A stretch of DNA of 32,620 bases from Ruminococcus sp. (GCA_015066665.1 SVNX01000027.1:1-32620), one strand, 5' to 3'. Positions 7,872 to 16,858 are shown, counted from the first letter of the stretch. Notes: generated by a model not told the origin, from the letters alone. Translations and numbers: made by a program.

Positions 7872-7903
7872 GCCGGATTTCAACAGAGATAGAAAGGAAT
7901 GCA

Positions 7904-9058
7904 ATGAAACGATTTTTTTCTGAAATCAAGCGGTATTTTGTGGCGTCGGATAAAATCATGATCCTCACCGCCCTGTTCTGCTCGGCCATCAGCTGCATCA
8001 TGCTCTACAGCATTGCCGCCAATGAGCTGATCGACAAGGTGGACTACGGTGATTTCCGTACGCAGCTCATTGCCACGCTCCTCGGCCTTGTGACCGTGGT
8101 GGTGCTGAGCGTCATTGACTATAACCGCATCATCAAATTATGGTGGCTGTACGGTCCCGTTGCGGTGGGACTTGTGCTGCTGACCTTCACCTCACTCGGC
8201 TATAAGCGAGCGGGCGCCGACGACCAGGCGTGGCTGAGCATTTTCGGCTTCCAGCTGCAGCCCTCGGAGCTGCTCAAGCTTGCCTTCATCCTGAGCTTTT
8301 CCTATCACCTCGCCCGCGACGAGGAGAATATGAACAAGCTCCCCCATATGATGCTGCTCTGTCTGCATGGTGCCGTTCCGGTGGGACTGGTTGCCCTGCA
8401 GGGCGACTATGGTACGGCCATTGTCTTTGCCGTGATCTTCATGGCAGAGCTGCTGACTGCACGCATTTCCATCAAGTATGTCATCGCAGCCATCATTGCC
8501 ATTCCCACAGCCTGTGTGCTGGCATGGCAGTTCCTGCTCAGTGACGGTCACAAGAACCGCTTTCTCGTGCTCATCCATCCCGGCACCGACCCCGAGGGAC
8601 TCGAGTATCAGCAGGATCTGAGTCTTGCCTCGCTCGCAGCGGGCGGCATCTTCGGAAAGGGGCTGCTGGGGGAAGAGGGTTATGTTTCCGTTCCCGAGAT
8701 GCACAACGACTTCATCTTCACCTATGTCGGACAGGTTTGGGGTCTGCTCGGTGCACTGCTGGTGCTGGCACTGCTGACATTCTTCTGCATCAAGATCCTC
8801 ACCAACAGTCTCGTATCCAAAAATGCACAGGGACGCTATATCTGCGTCGGTGCCTTTGCGATGTACTTTGCCCACTGCATTATGAACATCGGCATGGTGC
8901 TCAAGGTGATGCCCGTAATCGGCGTGCCGCTGCCGTTTATGAGTGCGGGCGGTACGGCCATGGTTTGTATGTATATCACCATCGGGCTTGTGAACAGCAC
9001 CCGCTGTCATAATGTCCGCAAATACCGCGTATTCTATGATGCAGAGCCGGAGAATTAA
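7904..9058 (+). CDS. rodA: RodA/FtsW/SpoVE-family (SEDS) peptidoglycan polymerase, RodA-like
   Basis: An integral membrane protein of 384 residues with about ten hydrophobic spans. SEDS proteins polymerise lipid II into glycan strands together with a class B penicillin-binding protein. Family marks are WLSIFGFQLQPSELLKLAFI (about 109-128), ALQGDYGTAIVF, and the loop PEMHNDFIFTYVGQVWG with Asp269, which aligns with the family's catalytic aspartate. The C-terminal MNIGMVLKVMPVIGVPLPFM then leads to SAGGTAM. The W-x-S-I-x-G-x-Q-QPSE wording is closer to RodA than FtsW; SpoVE cannot be excluded because the organism has spoIIA genes. AGAAAGGA lies just upstream of ATG 7904. No partner PBP is visible in the window. 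Confidence 0.85.
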   Translation: MKRFFSEIKRYFVASDKIMILTALFCSAISCIMLYSIAANELIDKVDYGDFRTQLIATLLGLVTVVVLSVIDYNRIIKLWWLYGPVAVGLVLLTFTSLGYKRAGADDQAWLSIFGFQLQPSELLKLAFILSFSYHLARDEENMNKLPHMMLLCLHGAVPVGLVALQGDYGTAIVFAVIFMAELLTARISIKYVIAAIIAIPTACVLAWQFLLSDGHKNRFLVLIHPGTDPEGLEYQQDLSLASLAAGGIFGKGLLGEEGYVSVPEMHNDFIFTYVGQVWGLLGALLVLALLTFFCIKILTNSLVSKNAQGRYICVGAFAMYFAHCIMNIGMVLKVMPVIGVPLPFMSAGGTAMVCMYITIGLVNSTRCHNVRKYRVFYDAEPEN

Positions 9059-9068
9059 CGCTCTGCCC

Positions 9069-9093
9069 GGCCGGATGCACTCTGCATCCGGCC
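9069..9093 (+). terminator. Hairpin after rodA without a U-tract
   Basis: A perfect 10-bp GC-rich stem (GGCCGGATGC / GCATCCGGCC) with a 5-base loop begins 11 bases after the rodA stop. It is followed by TTCACATC, not a T-run. It may be a weak terminator or a 3'-end-protecting structure. Confidence 0.45.
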
Positions 9094-9127
9094 TTCACAT
9101 CATCCAAGAGAAAAGGAGGTGCGGCCG

Positions 9128-10309
9128 ATGAAACGGATTCTGATGATCTCCAATACCGCTTCCATGCAGTTTCAGTTCCTGCTTCCCTGGACGCAGCTCC
9201 TGCGGGAAATGGGCTGCGAGGTACATATCGCCTGTAATTTCAAGGAGGGCAATAATTGCTCGCAGGAGCGGATTGCCCAGTTCTGTGACGAGCTGCAAGG
9301 CCTCGGCATTCCATACACCCATGTGGATTTCGACCGCAATGTCCGGCATTTCGGACAGCATCGCAAGGCCATCGGTCAGCTCGAGGCCATCCTGCGTGAA
9401 AAGCCCTTCGACCTCATCCACTGCCAGAGTCCCATCGGCGGCGTCTGCGGCAGAGTGGCAGGACGGCGTATGGGCGTGAAGGTGCTCTACACCGCCCACG
9501 GCTTCCATTTCTTCAAGGGTGCGCCCCTCATGAACTGGATGCTCTTCTATCCCGTGGAAAAAATGCTCTCCCGCTGGACGGATACCCTTGTGACGATCAA
9601 TCGTGAGGACTATGCCCGTGCGCAGAAATTCCATGCGAAGGAAACGCACCGGATTCCGGGTGCCGGTGTCGATCTGGTACGATTCCGCAAGGCCGACCGC
9701 AGCCGCACCGAAGTGCTCAGGGAATTTTCGGTTCCCGAAGACGCCGTTGTTTTTATCAGCATCGGCGAGCTGAATCAGAATAAGAATCACGCCGTGCTGC
9801 TCCGTGCTCTGAAGCGGCTGCACAATCCAAAGCTCCACCTGCTGCTGGTGGGACAGGACAAGCTCGACGGCAGGCTCGGACAGCTTGCGGATACATACGG
9901 CATTGCCGGTCAGGTGCATCTGACGGGCTTCCGGACGGACATTGCCGATCTGCTCCATGCATCCGATGTGTTCTGCTTCCCCTCAAGGCGTGAGGGACTG
10001 GGCTTTACGGCGATTGAAGCCATGGCGGCGGGCCTGCCGCTGATCACATCCGACCGGCACGGCATTCTCGATTACAGCGTGAACGGCATTACGGGCTTTA
10101 CCTGTCATCCCGAGGATGATGCCGCTTTTGCCGATGCCATGCGGACACTTGCAGAGGATTCCGTCCTGCGCCGCACAATGGGCCGTCACAATGCCGGTGC
10201 GGCAGAAGCCTATGACATTGCACCCGTGCTTGCGCAGATGCGTGAAATCTACGGCGATCTGCTCGATCTGCCGAAAACCACAGAGCAGCCCGCAGAGCAG
10301 GGGGCATAA
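9128..10309 (+). CDS. Family 4 glycosyltransferase (EpsD-like)
   Basis: A GT-B-fold retaining glycosyltransferase, predicted cytosolic or membrane-associated, 393 residues. The N-terminal half has a Rossmann start (KRILMISNTASMQFQF), the stretch DLIHCQSPIGGVCGRVAGRR, and TAHGFHFFKGAP followed by LLSRWTDTLVTIN-type sequence. These resemble glycosyltransferases of exopolysaccharide and capsule clusters (EpsD type). The C-terminal half has ISIGELNQNKNHAVLLRAL and the donor-site motif SRREGLGFTAIEAMAAGLPL, whose two glutamates form the EX7E signature. An in-frame GTG at 9119 would lie inside the ribosome binding site AAAGGAGG (9112-9119), so ATG 9128 is the start. Donor and acceptor sugars cannot be told from the sequence. 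No other polysaccharide genes lie nearby, apart from RodA just upstream. Confidence 0.82.
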   Translation: MKRILMISNTASMQFQFLLPWTQLLREMGCEVHIACNFKEGNNCSQERIAQFCDELQGLGIPYTHVDFDRNVRHFGQHRKAIGQLEAILREKPFDLIHCQSPIGGVCGRVAGRRMGVKVLYTAHGFHFFKGAPLMNWMLFYPVEKMLSRWTDTLVTINREDYARAQKFHAKETHRIPGAGVDLVRFRKADRSRTEVLREFSVPEDAVVFISIGELNQNKNHAVLLRALKRLHNPKLHLLLVGQDKLDGRLGQLADTYGIAGQVHLTGFRTDIADLLHASDVFCFPSRREGLGFTAIEAMAAGLPLITSDRHGILDYSVNGITGFTCHPEDDAAFADAMRTLAEDSVLRRTMGRHNAGAAEAYDIAPVLAQMREIYGDLLDLPKTTEQPAEQGA

Positions 10310-10324
10310 TGTGAGGAGAAAAGG

Positions 10325-12172
10325 ATGAATAAAAAGAATATCCTGATCATAGCGCTTGCCGCAGCAGTGGTGCTGACCATTCTGATCTGCAGCGTGGTTC
10401 TTGTAGCAAAATTCATACAGTTCCGCAATTCCAAAGAAAATCCAGATGGAAACATAGAAGCAGCATTTTCGGATTTTTCCGGGACGGCCGCATCCTCAGA
10501 AACGTCTGCTGAAGAAACCGCAGCCGCCGATGAAGGCACCCTGCAGGGCTATGTTCTGGATGCCGCTTCCTATCCGCTTGAAAATGTGGAAATCACTCTT
10601 GTCAGCACATCGGACGGCACAGAAATGAGCACACTGACCGATCAGGACGGACGCTATCAGCTGCAGCTGGCGGAAGGGGCGTATCGTCTTCTTGCCGTCT
10701 GCGAGGGCTATCAGGAATACCGGATGGATGGCATTCTGATTGGAACGGGTGCCGTGCTCAAAGCCGACCCGATTATTCTGAAGCCGGATATGGATTATGA
10801 AGCAAAGTATTATGATTATATCCAGCAGACGCTCAAGCCGAAGTACGGCCTTGCCGGCATGAACCGCTTTGATACAAAGAGCGACGGCATATTCGGCAGT
10901 GTTTCCTATGTACCTTCACAGGTGCAGGGAATTGTCAGTGCGGATATTGCCGATTATACCGGCGACAGCATCCCCGATCTGCTGACAGCCGTTTTCACGC
11001 AGAATGACGAGAATTACATCTGGAAGCTCCAGCTCTATATCTGCACGGACGGAGAAGTGACGAAGACTGCGGGATATGATTTCAGCGTCGATCGCCACAG
11101 CTATTTTGTTGAAAAGGCCATCCGGGTGGAGGCAGTCGGCGGCTATATCGCCGTCAGCAGTGCCTATTGTGCCTATGAGGGGCTGTCCTCGGATTATGTA
11201 TTCCTGACAGCGGCCACGCTCAAGCCGGCACTGACCCTGCACCTGTACAGCCATGCCGGTGATACGCTGACGGTGAACGGAAAGGAATCCTATGAAAATA
11301 TTGATGCCAATATCCGGAAAGCCGTGCAGAATCTCAGTGTGGCACATAGCCTGAATCAGAATAAGTCATATATTGAGCTGAACCTCACCGGTGCCCGCTG
11401 CCTGACGGAATATCTCAGGAAGGACGAGATCATCACACCGAAGGATAAAACCAATCTTCGTGAGAAGCTCGGTGTTTCCTACTCCACCGCCTTCATTGAC
11501 ACAGAGGTGCCGACCACAGAAGAACCCCGTGAGATTCTCGATACGCTGCATTATGATGTGGACAATGACGGGAAGAAAGAGAAGATTGAGGTATTCCGGC
11601 ATCCGGAATTCTTTATGATGCTGTATTATCGTGTATACCAAGAGGATGGTTCAGAAGAGCAGTACGAATTCGTAAGCGGAACAGATTCGTTTATTAGGGA
11701 TTGCATTATCTACGATGGCAACATCGGCAAGACCTATATCGGATATGTGATGTCCGGCGGAGGCATGGTTTATCCGACCTTGCTGCTGGAGGGCATGAAT
11801 TATACCGCATCTGCTCGGGCCATGCTTGATTATTCCGAAACCATGGCGATATACATCCCTTGCGGTGCAGAATATAGCATCAATGATCGTCCGGTTCCCA
11901 TGGAAAAGGTCAGGGCATATTTTAACAATATTGAGATCCTGTATTCTTACCGTGATCCTGAACAAAGTGCCTTGGGAAACATAGACTATTACTTTATAGA
12001 CTTTGCTTCCCCGACAGAACCCGCCACCCCCGAACCCGCCACCCTCGAGCCTGCCACCCCCGAGCCTGCCACCCCCGAGCCTGCCACCCTTCCCGAACCC
12101 ACCATCCCGCCCGAAACCATGGCAGAGGATCCCACCGAACCGGAAACTGCCGTGCCCATACCGATGGAATAG
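10325..12172 (+). CDS. Membrane-anchored surface protein with carboxypeptidase-regulatory-like domain and EPAT repeats
   Basis: A 615-residue protein of unknown role. An N-terminal uncleaved anchor (residues about 5-32, KKNILIIALAAAVVLTILI then hydrophobic) puts the rest outside the cell. Residues about 73-155 form a CarboxypepD_reg-like beta-sandwich (GTLQGYVLDAASYPLENVEI, then DQDGRYQLQL and GAYRLLAVCEGYQEY). Two later stretches contain short Asp-rich, calcium-loop-like sequences (DIADYTGDSIPDLL; YDVDNDGKKEKIEVF), as in FG-GAP/VCBS-type repeats. The C terminus is a low-complexity tail of (T/P/L)EPAT units. It follows the glycosyltransferase by 15 bp with the site GAGGAGAAAAGG just upstream of ATG 10325. 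No LPxTG sorting signal is present. A role at the cell surface is inferred. Confidence 0.75.
   Translation: MNKKNILIIALAAAVVLTILICSVVLVAKFIQFRNSKENPDGNIEAAFSDFSGTAASSETSAEETAAADEGTLQGYVLDAASYPLENVEITLVSTSDGTEMSTLTDQDGRYQLQLAEGAYRLLAVCEGYQEYRMDGILIGTGAVLKADPIILKPDMDYEAKYYDYIQQTLKPKYGLAGMNRFDTKSDGIFGSVSYVPSQVQGIVSADIADYTGDSIPDLLTAVFTQNDENYIWKLQLYICTDGEVTKTAGYDFSVDRHSYFVEKAIRVEAVGGYIAVSSAYCAYEGLSSDYVFLTAATLKPALTLHLYSHAGDTLTVNGKESYENIDANIRKAVQNLSVAHSLNQNKSYIELNLTGARCLTEYLRKDEIITPKDKTNLREKLGVSYSTAFIDTEVPTTEEPREILDTLHYDVDNDGKKEKIEVFRHPEFFMMLYYRVYQEDGSEEQYEFVSGTDSFIRDCIIYDGNIGKTYIGYVMSGGGMVYPTLLLEGMNYTASARAMLDYSETMAIYIPCGAEYSINDRPVPMEKVRAYFNNIEILYSYRDPEQSALGNIDYYFIDFASPTEPATPEPATLEPATPEPATPEPATLPEPTIPPETMAEDPTEPETAVPIPME
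12014..12088 (+). repeat. Five tandem 15-bp units encoding EPAT repeats
   Basis: Units at 12014, 12029, 12044, 12059 and 12074 each encode x-Glu-Pro-Ala-Thr. Units four and five are identical (CCCGAGCCTGCCACC) and the others differ at one to four bases. This in-frame minisatellite is prone to length change and lies in the exposed tail of the surface protein. Confidence 0.9.
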
Positions 12173-12184
12173 CACTGCATTTGC

Positions 12185-12219
12185 ACCTCCATCCCGTTAT
12201 TGACGGGGTGGGGGTTTTT
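12185..12219 (+). terminator. Intrinsic terminator after the surface-protein gene
   Basis: A 13-bp stem (ACCTCCATCCCGT 12185-12197 with ACGGGGTGGGGGT 12203-12215, two G-U pairs) has a 5-base loop and is followed by TTTT. It closes the block that begins at the 4699 promoter. Confidence 0.88.
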
Positions 12220-12239
12220 CATGGATTCCGAAAAAATAC

Positions 12240-12268
12240 TTGCATTTTCCGCCCCTCCATGGTATAAT
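12240..12268 (+). promoter_or_regulatory. Sigma-A promoter of the miaB-mutS-mutL-miaA block
   Basis: TTGCAT (12240-12245), an exact 17-base spacer and a perfect TATAAT (12263-12268) preceded by TGG (extended -10). It sits 20 bases after the preceding terminator, so a new transcription unit starts here. Confidence 0.88.
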
Positions 12269-12305
12269 GAAATGTGATTCATTTAACAAAGAGGAGGGAA
12301 TCCGT

Positions 12306-13706
12306 TTGCAGACAACACCGGATCTTGCCAATCTGCCAAGTCCCGCTGCATGCGTGCAGGCTGTACGGGAATGGCTCTCCGAGCGTCCTGAACAGCCCCT
12401 TGCCTATGTGCACAGCTTCGGCTGTCAGCTCAATGTGGCCGACGGCGAAAAGCTCAGCGGCATCCTGATGGAGATGGGCTTTGGTTTTACCGATGACATC
12501 GAAAAGGCATCGCTGATTTTATATAATACCTGCGCTGTGCGGGAAAATGCCGAGGATCGTGTGCTCGGCACGCTCGGCAGCATTAAGCGGCTCAAGCGGG
12601 ACAATCCGTCCCTCATCATCTGTGTGACCGGCTGCATGACTGCGCAGCAGCAGGTGGCCGACAAAATCCACACTTCCTACAAGCATGTGGATATTGTGCT
12701 GGGCACCTCCGCCGTCAGCCGTCTGGCACAGATGCTCTATGCCCATATGCACGGCTTGCGCTATGCAGAGGACACACAGGTGTACATGGATATTCCGGAG
12801 GGACAGGTTTCCGTGCGGGAAAGCCGTTTCAAGGCTTCCGTGCCGATCATGTTCGGATGCAATAATTTCTGCACATACTGTATTGTGCCCTATGTGCGCG
12901 GCCGTGAGCGCAGCCGCCGTCCCGAGGCCATTATTGCCGAAGTGCAGCAGCTTGTTGCCGATGGCTACAAGGAGATCATGCTGCTCGGCCAGAATGTCAA
13001 TTCCTATGGCAAGGATCTTGCGGACGGCATGGATTTTCCGTCGCTTCTGCGGGCACTGGACAAAATCGAGGGTGACTACTGGATCCGCTTCATGTCCTCG
13101 CATCCGAAGGACGCAACGCCCGGGATGATGGATGCAATTCTGGAATGCAGTCATCTTGCCAAGCACCTGCATCTTCCCGTGCAGTCGGGCAGTGATGCTG
13201 TGCTTGACCGCATGAACCGCCGCTATACGGTGGAAGCCTATCTCGAAAAGGTGCGCTATATCCGCACGCGTGATCCGGAATTTTCCCTGACCTCCGACCT
13301 GATTGTCGGCTTCCCCGATGAAACAGCGGAGGATTTTGAGGGCACACTGGCTCTGATGCGTGAGGTGCGGTATGACAATGTCTACGCCTTCATTTACTCA
13401 AAGCGCACCGGCACCAAGGCTGCCGTAATGCCCGATGGCACCCCCGATGCCGAAAAGAGCGAACGCATGCAGCGTCTTCTCGCATTGCAGCGGGATATTT
13501 CCGTCGAAAACAACCGCCGCTTCCTCGGCCGCTCAATGCGGGTTCTGGCTGATGGCGAGAGCCGCAAGCGTCCCGGTATGCTCACCGGCCGCAGCAGCGA
13601 AAACATGCTGGTCGAATTTGCAGGAGATGCTGCACTGATCGGCAGTTTTGTGAATGTAAAAATTACCGAAACCCACAACGGACTTGTGACGGGTATACTC
13701 ATTTGA
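12306..13706 (+). CDS. miaB: tRNA-2-methylthio-N6-isopentenyladenosine37 synthase (methylthiotransferase MiaB)
   Basis: A radical-SAM enzyme that adds a methylthio group to i6A37 of tRNAs, acting after MiaA, whose gene is in the same block. The N-terminal UPF0004 domain has three cysteines for the auxiliary Fe-S cluster (HSFGCQLN with Cys40, YNTCAVRE, VTGCMTAQ). The SAM cluster motif is CNNFCTYC (Cys185, 189, 192). The TIM-barrel stretch LPVQSGSDAVLDRMNR and a C-terminal TRAM domain follow. The longest open frame starts at 12240, but that codon lies in the promoter. GAGGAGGG at 12291-12298 points to the TTG at 12306, giving 466 residues. The N terminus is therefore short compared with Bacillus MiaB. 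Confidence 0.93.
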   Translation: MQTTPDLANLPSPAACVQAVREWLSERPEQPLAYVHSFGCQLNVADGEKLSGILMEMGFGFTDDIEKASLILYNTCAVRENAEDRVLGTLGSIKRLKRDNPSLIICVTGCMTAQQQVADKIHTSYKHVDIVLGTSAVSRLAQMLYAHMHGLRYAEDTQVYMDIPEGQVSVRESRFKASVPIMFGCNNFCTYCIVPYVRGRERSRRPEAIIAEVQQLVADGYKEIMLLGQNVNSYGKDLADGMDFPSLLRALDKIEGDYWIRFMSSHPKDATPGMMDAILECSHLAKHLHLPVQSGSDAVLDRMNRRYTVEAYLEKVRYIRTRDPEFSLTSDLIVGFPDETAEDFEGTLALMREVRYDNVYAFIYSKRTGTKAAVMPDGTPDAEKSERMQRLLALQRDISVENNRRFLGRSMRVLADGESRKRPGMLTGRSSENMLVEFAGDAALIGSFVNVKITETHNGLVTGILI

Positions 13707-13736
13707 CCCGCACAGCACAGAAAAGGAGAAAAGATT

Positions 13737-14147
13737 ATGGATATCATTCAGATGACAAGAGAACTCGGCAAGGCACTGCAGGCTGATGACCGCTATATCG
13801 CCTATAACCTCGCAAAGCAGGCAAATGACAATGACGCACAGCTGCAGGATCTGATCGGTGCGTTCAATCTCAAGCGTATGGAGCTGAACATGGAGATGGG
13901 CAAGGAGGATAAGTCCGACGAGAAGATCGCCGAGCTCAACGAGACCATCCGCAGCATGTACCAGCAGATTATGTCCAATCCCAAAATGATGGCTTTTTCC
14001 GCTGCCAAGGAGGGTATGGACAGCCTCATGAACCAGATCAACCACATCATCACTATGGCCGCAAACGGCGAGGATCCCGAGACCTGCGGCACCGGTGAGA
14101 TTGCCTGCAGCGGCAACTGCAGCAGCTGCGGCGGCGGCTGCCACTGA
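13737..14147 (+). CDS. YlbF/YmcA-family protein with C-terminal cysteine cluster
   Basis: A 136-residue, mostly alpha-helical protein of the Com_YlbF family (RicA/RicF of B. subtilis). There, RicA, RicF and RicT form an Fe-S-carrying complex that steers RNase Y and affects competence, biofilm and sporulation. Residues 1-110 show the helical family core (ELGKALQADDRYIAYNLAKQ; NPKMMAFSAAKEGMDSLMNQ). The tail carries Cys117, 124, 128, 131 and 135, containing C-x3-C-x2-C-x3-C, which suits Fe-S or metal binding. Its position between miaB and mutS matches B. subtilis ymcB-ymcA-(cotE)-mutS, which favours the YmcA/RicA orthologue, though the sequence alone does not settle RicA versus RicF. AAAAGGAG is about 8 bases before ATG 13737. 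No cotE gene is present. Confidence 0.85.
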   Translation: MDIIQMTRELGKALQADDRYIAYNLAKQANDNDAQLQDLIGAFNLKRMELNMEMGKEDKSDEKIAELNETIRSMYQQIMSNPKMMAFSAAKEGMDSLMNQINHIITMAANGEDPETCGTGEIACSGNCSSCGGGCH

Positions 14148-14187
14148 TTGACCTGAAAAACACAATGAATCAAAGGATGGTGTCAGC

Positions 14188-16809
14188 TTGGAACTGAAGG
14201 ATCTCAAGGATAAAAAACTCTCGCCCATGATGCAGCAGTATGTGGCAACCAAGGAAAAATACCCCGAGTGCATCCTGTTTTACAGACTGGGTGACTTCTA
14301 TGAAATGTTCTTCGACGACGCCATCCGTGTGTCCCGTGATCTGGAGCTGACGCTGACGGGCAGGGACTGCGGTCTCGAGGAGCGTGCCCCCATGTGCGGT
14401 GTGCCCTATCACAGCAGCGAGCTGTATATCAAGCGGCTGATTGATCTTGGCTACCGTGTGGCCATCTGCGAGCAGCTCACCGATCCCGCCCTCAGCAAGG
14501 GGCTTGTGGAACGGGATGTCATCCGTGTGGTGACGCCCGGCACGGTCATCGAGAACAATATGCTCGACGATGCCAGCAACAACTATCTCTGCTCGGCCTT
14601 CTGCGGGCCGGACGGCACGGCACTCTGTTTTGCCGATCTGTCCACGGGTGAGGCTGCCCTCTATCCCGTCCCGCAGAAAAACTGTGAGGACGAGATCATC
14701 AACCTCCTCTCACGCTATATGCCGGCGGAGATCCTCTTCAACGAGGCCTTTCTGTCTCTGAAGGACGTTGGGAATTTCCTCAAGATCCGTCTGCGATGTG
14801 CGGCGGCACTGCGTTCGGACAGATGCTTTGATGCGGCACTGCAGGGCGAAACCGTCTGCACCCAGTTCGGCGTGCAGAGCCTCGGCGAGCTGGGGCTGCC
14901 TGCATCCGGCTGCCGGACTGCGGCAGTATGCGGCATGTTCGAATACATCCGCAATACCCAGAAGGTGCCTGTGGGACGATTTGTCTCCCTCGAGCTCAGC
15001 GACAGCGATGCCTATATGGCGCTCGATTACAATGCCATGCGCAACCTCGAGCTCGTCCGCACCATGCGCAGCGGTGAGAAGAAAGGCTCCCTGCTCTGGG
15101 TGCTCGACAGCACCCGTACCTCCATGGGCAAGCGTATGCTCAAGTCCTGGGTGGAGCGCCCCCTGCGCAGCCCCGCCAGAATCATGGCAAGACTCGATGC
15201 GGTGGAAAAGCTCATGCAGAATGCAATGGCACTGCTGGAGCTGGAGGATTGCCTGGACGGCGTCTATGACCTTGAACGTCTCATGACCCGCATTGTCTAC
15301 AAAAAGGCGATGCCCCGTGATCTGCGTGCACTTGCGGCAACCGCACAGCAGCTGCCGGCACTGAAGAATACGCTCGGACTGCTCTCCGATTCGCCCCTGC
15401 TGCAAAAGCTCAACAGTCAGATTTCCGATCTGCAGAGCATTGCTGACCTTGTTGACCGTGCCATCGTCGAGGAGCCGCCTGCCGTAGTCAAGGACGGCGG
15501 TGTCATCCGTGAGGGCTTTGATCATGATCTGGACGATCTGCGTCAGATTCAGGGCGGCGGCAGCAGCCTCATCGAAGAAATCTGCGAGCGTGAGCGGGAA
15601 CGCACGGGCATCAAGAACCTCAAGGTCGGCTTCAACCGTGTGTTCGGCTATTATATCGAAGTGACCCGCTCGTACTATGACCTTGTACCGGCGCACTATA
15701 TCCGCAAGCAGACGCTGGCAAACTGCGAGCGTTTCATCACGCAGGAGCTGAAGGATGCGGAAAACACCGTGCTCGGTGCCAAGGACAAGGCGCTGCAGCT
15801 TGAACAGGAGCTGTACAATCAGGTGCGTGACTATCTGGCACAGGCACTGGTGAGCGTGCAGGAGACAGCGGCTGCGGTGGCCGAGCTTGATGTGCTGGTT
15901 TCCTTTGCTGAGACTGCATCCAAGAACAACTACTGCAAGCCCGAGATTGCCATTGACGGCGTGCTGGACATCCGTGACGGCCGTCATCCCGTGGTCGAGC
16001 AGATGCTCGAAGAAGAGGTCTTTGTACCGAACGATACCTATCTCGACACGGGTGCCAATCGTCTTTCCGTCATCACCGGACCCAATATGTCCGGTAAATC
16101 TACATATATGCGTCAGACCGCACTGATTGTGCTCATGGCGCAGATGGGTTCATTTGTGCCCGCCTCCTATGCGAAGATCTCCGTTGCCGACCGGATCTTT
16201 ACCCGTGTGGGCGCATCGGATGATCTGGCCGCAGGTGAGAGTACCTTCATGGTCGAAATGCGTGAGGTCGCCGAGATCCTCCGCTATGCAACAAAGAACA
16301 GCCTTGTCGTGCTCGATGAAGTCGGACGCGGCACATCGACATTTGACGGCATCAGCATCGCCAGAGCGGTGGCGGAGCATATCTGCAGTGCCAGAGGTCT
16401 TGGCTGCAAGACGCTGTTTGCAACGCATTACCATGAGCTGATTGCGCTTGCCTCCACAATGGACGGCGTTCGTAATTACAGCGTTGCCGTGAAGAAGGGC
16501 AGGGACGGCATCCGTTTCCTGCGTAAGATCGTGCCCGGCGGCACGGATGACAGCTATGGCATCGATGTGGCAAAGCTGGCGGGACTCCCCCCGAAGGTGC
16601 TCAGCCGTGCCGCACAGCTTCTGGAGGAGCTGAAGGCACAGGATGCCGTGCATAAAACACAGCAGCCCGAGGAGGAAATGCAGTTCAGCTTCGGTGCACA
16701 GCAGGAGGAGGAAATCCCGAAACGCCTGCGTCAGACCAACATCGGCGAGCTGTCCGATGCCGAATGCCGTGAGCTGCTTGAGGAGCTGACATCAATGCTG
16801 GAACGCTGA
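14188..16809 (+). CDS. mutS: DNA mismatch repair protein MutS
   Basis: Recognises mismatches and small loops and recruits MutL. The 873-residue product has normal MutS length. Domain I contains the mismatch-wedge motif GDFYEMF (Phe37 and Glu39). The lever and clamp domains follow (about 250-560, with GYYIEVTRSYYDLVP near 490). The ABC-type ATPase has Walker A GPNMSGKS (631-638), the Q-loop and signature region DDLAAGESTFMVEM, Walker B LDEVGRGTSTFDG (Asp710) and FATHYHEL. The C-terminal tail after about 800 is acidic and may carry the dimer/tetramer region. The start is TTG 14188, giving MELKDLKDKKLSPMMQQY, which fits the family. The upstream site is AAAGGATGG, and no in-frame ATG is nearby. 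mutL follows after a 49-bp gap. Confidence 0.96.
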   Translation: MELKDLKDKKLSPMMQQYVATKEKYPECILFYRLGDFYEMFFDDAIRVSRDLELTLTGRDCGLEERAPMCGVPYHSSELYIKRLIDLGYRVAICEQLTDPALSKGLVERDVIRVVTPGTVIENNMLDDASNNYLCSAFCGPDGTALCFADLSTGEAALYPVPQKNCEDEIINLLSRYMPAEILFNEAFLSLKDVGNFLKIRLRCAAALRSDRCFDAALQGETVCTQFGVQSLGELGLPASGCRTAAVCGMFEYIRNTQKVPVGRFVSLELSDSDAYMALDYNAMRNLELVRTMRSGEKKGSLLWVLDSTRTSMGKRMLKSWVERPLRSPARIMARLDAVEKLMQNAMALLELEDCLDGVYDLERLMTRIVYKKAMPRDLRALAATAQQLPALKNTLGLLSDSPLLQKLNSQISDLQSIADLVDRAIVEEPPAVVKDGGVIREGFDHDLDDLRQIQGGGSSLIEEICERERERTGIKNLKVGFNRVFGYYIEVTRSYYDLVPAHYIRKQTLANCERFITQELKDAENTVLGAKDKALQLEQELYNQVRDYLAQALVSVQETAAAVAELDVLVSFAETASKNNYCKPEIAIDGVLDIRDGRHPVVEQMLEEEVFVPNDTYLDTGANRLSVITGPNMSGKSTYMRQTALIVLMAQMGSFVPASYAKISVADRIFTRVGASDDLAAGESTFMVEMREVAEILRYATKNSLVVLDEVGRGTSTFDGISIARAVAEHICSARGLGCKTLFATHYHELIALASTMDGVRNYSVAVKKGRDGIRFLRKIVPGGTDDSYGIDVAKLAGLPPKVLSRAAQLLEELKAQDAVHKTQQPEEEMQFSFGAQQEEEIPKRLRQTNIGELSDAECRELLEELTSMLER

Positions 16810-16858
16810 TGTCCCCGGATGGGCAGATGCACCGGAAAACAAAGAGAAAGGAGAACCT

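Noticed and set aside
6423-7904. A 493-codon minus-strand open frame opposite comM
   Set aside because: Lies wholly against a gene with intact Walker and zinc motifs; the translation is unlike any protein I know.
12014-12088. Possible CRISPR or regulatory repeat
   Set aside because: Units are contiguous, 15 bp, in frame and encode EPAT; there are no unique spacers.
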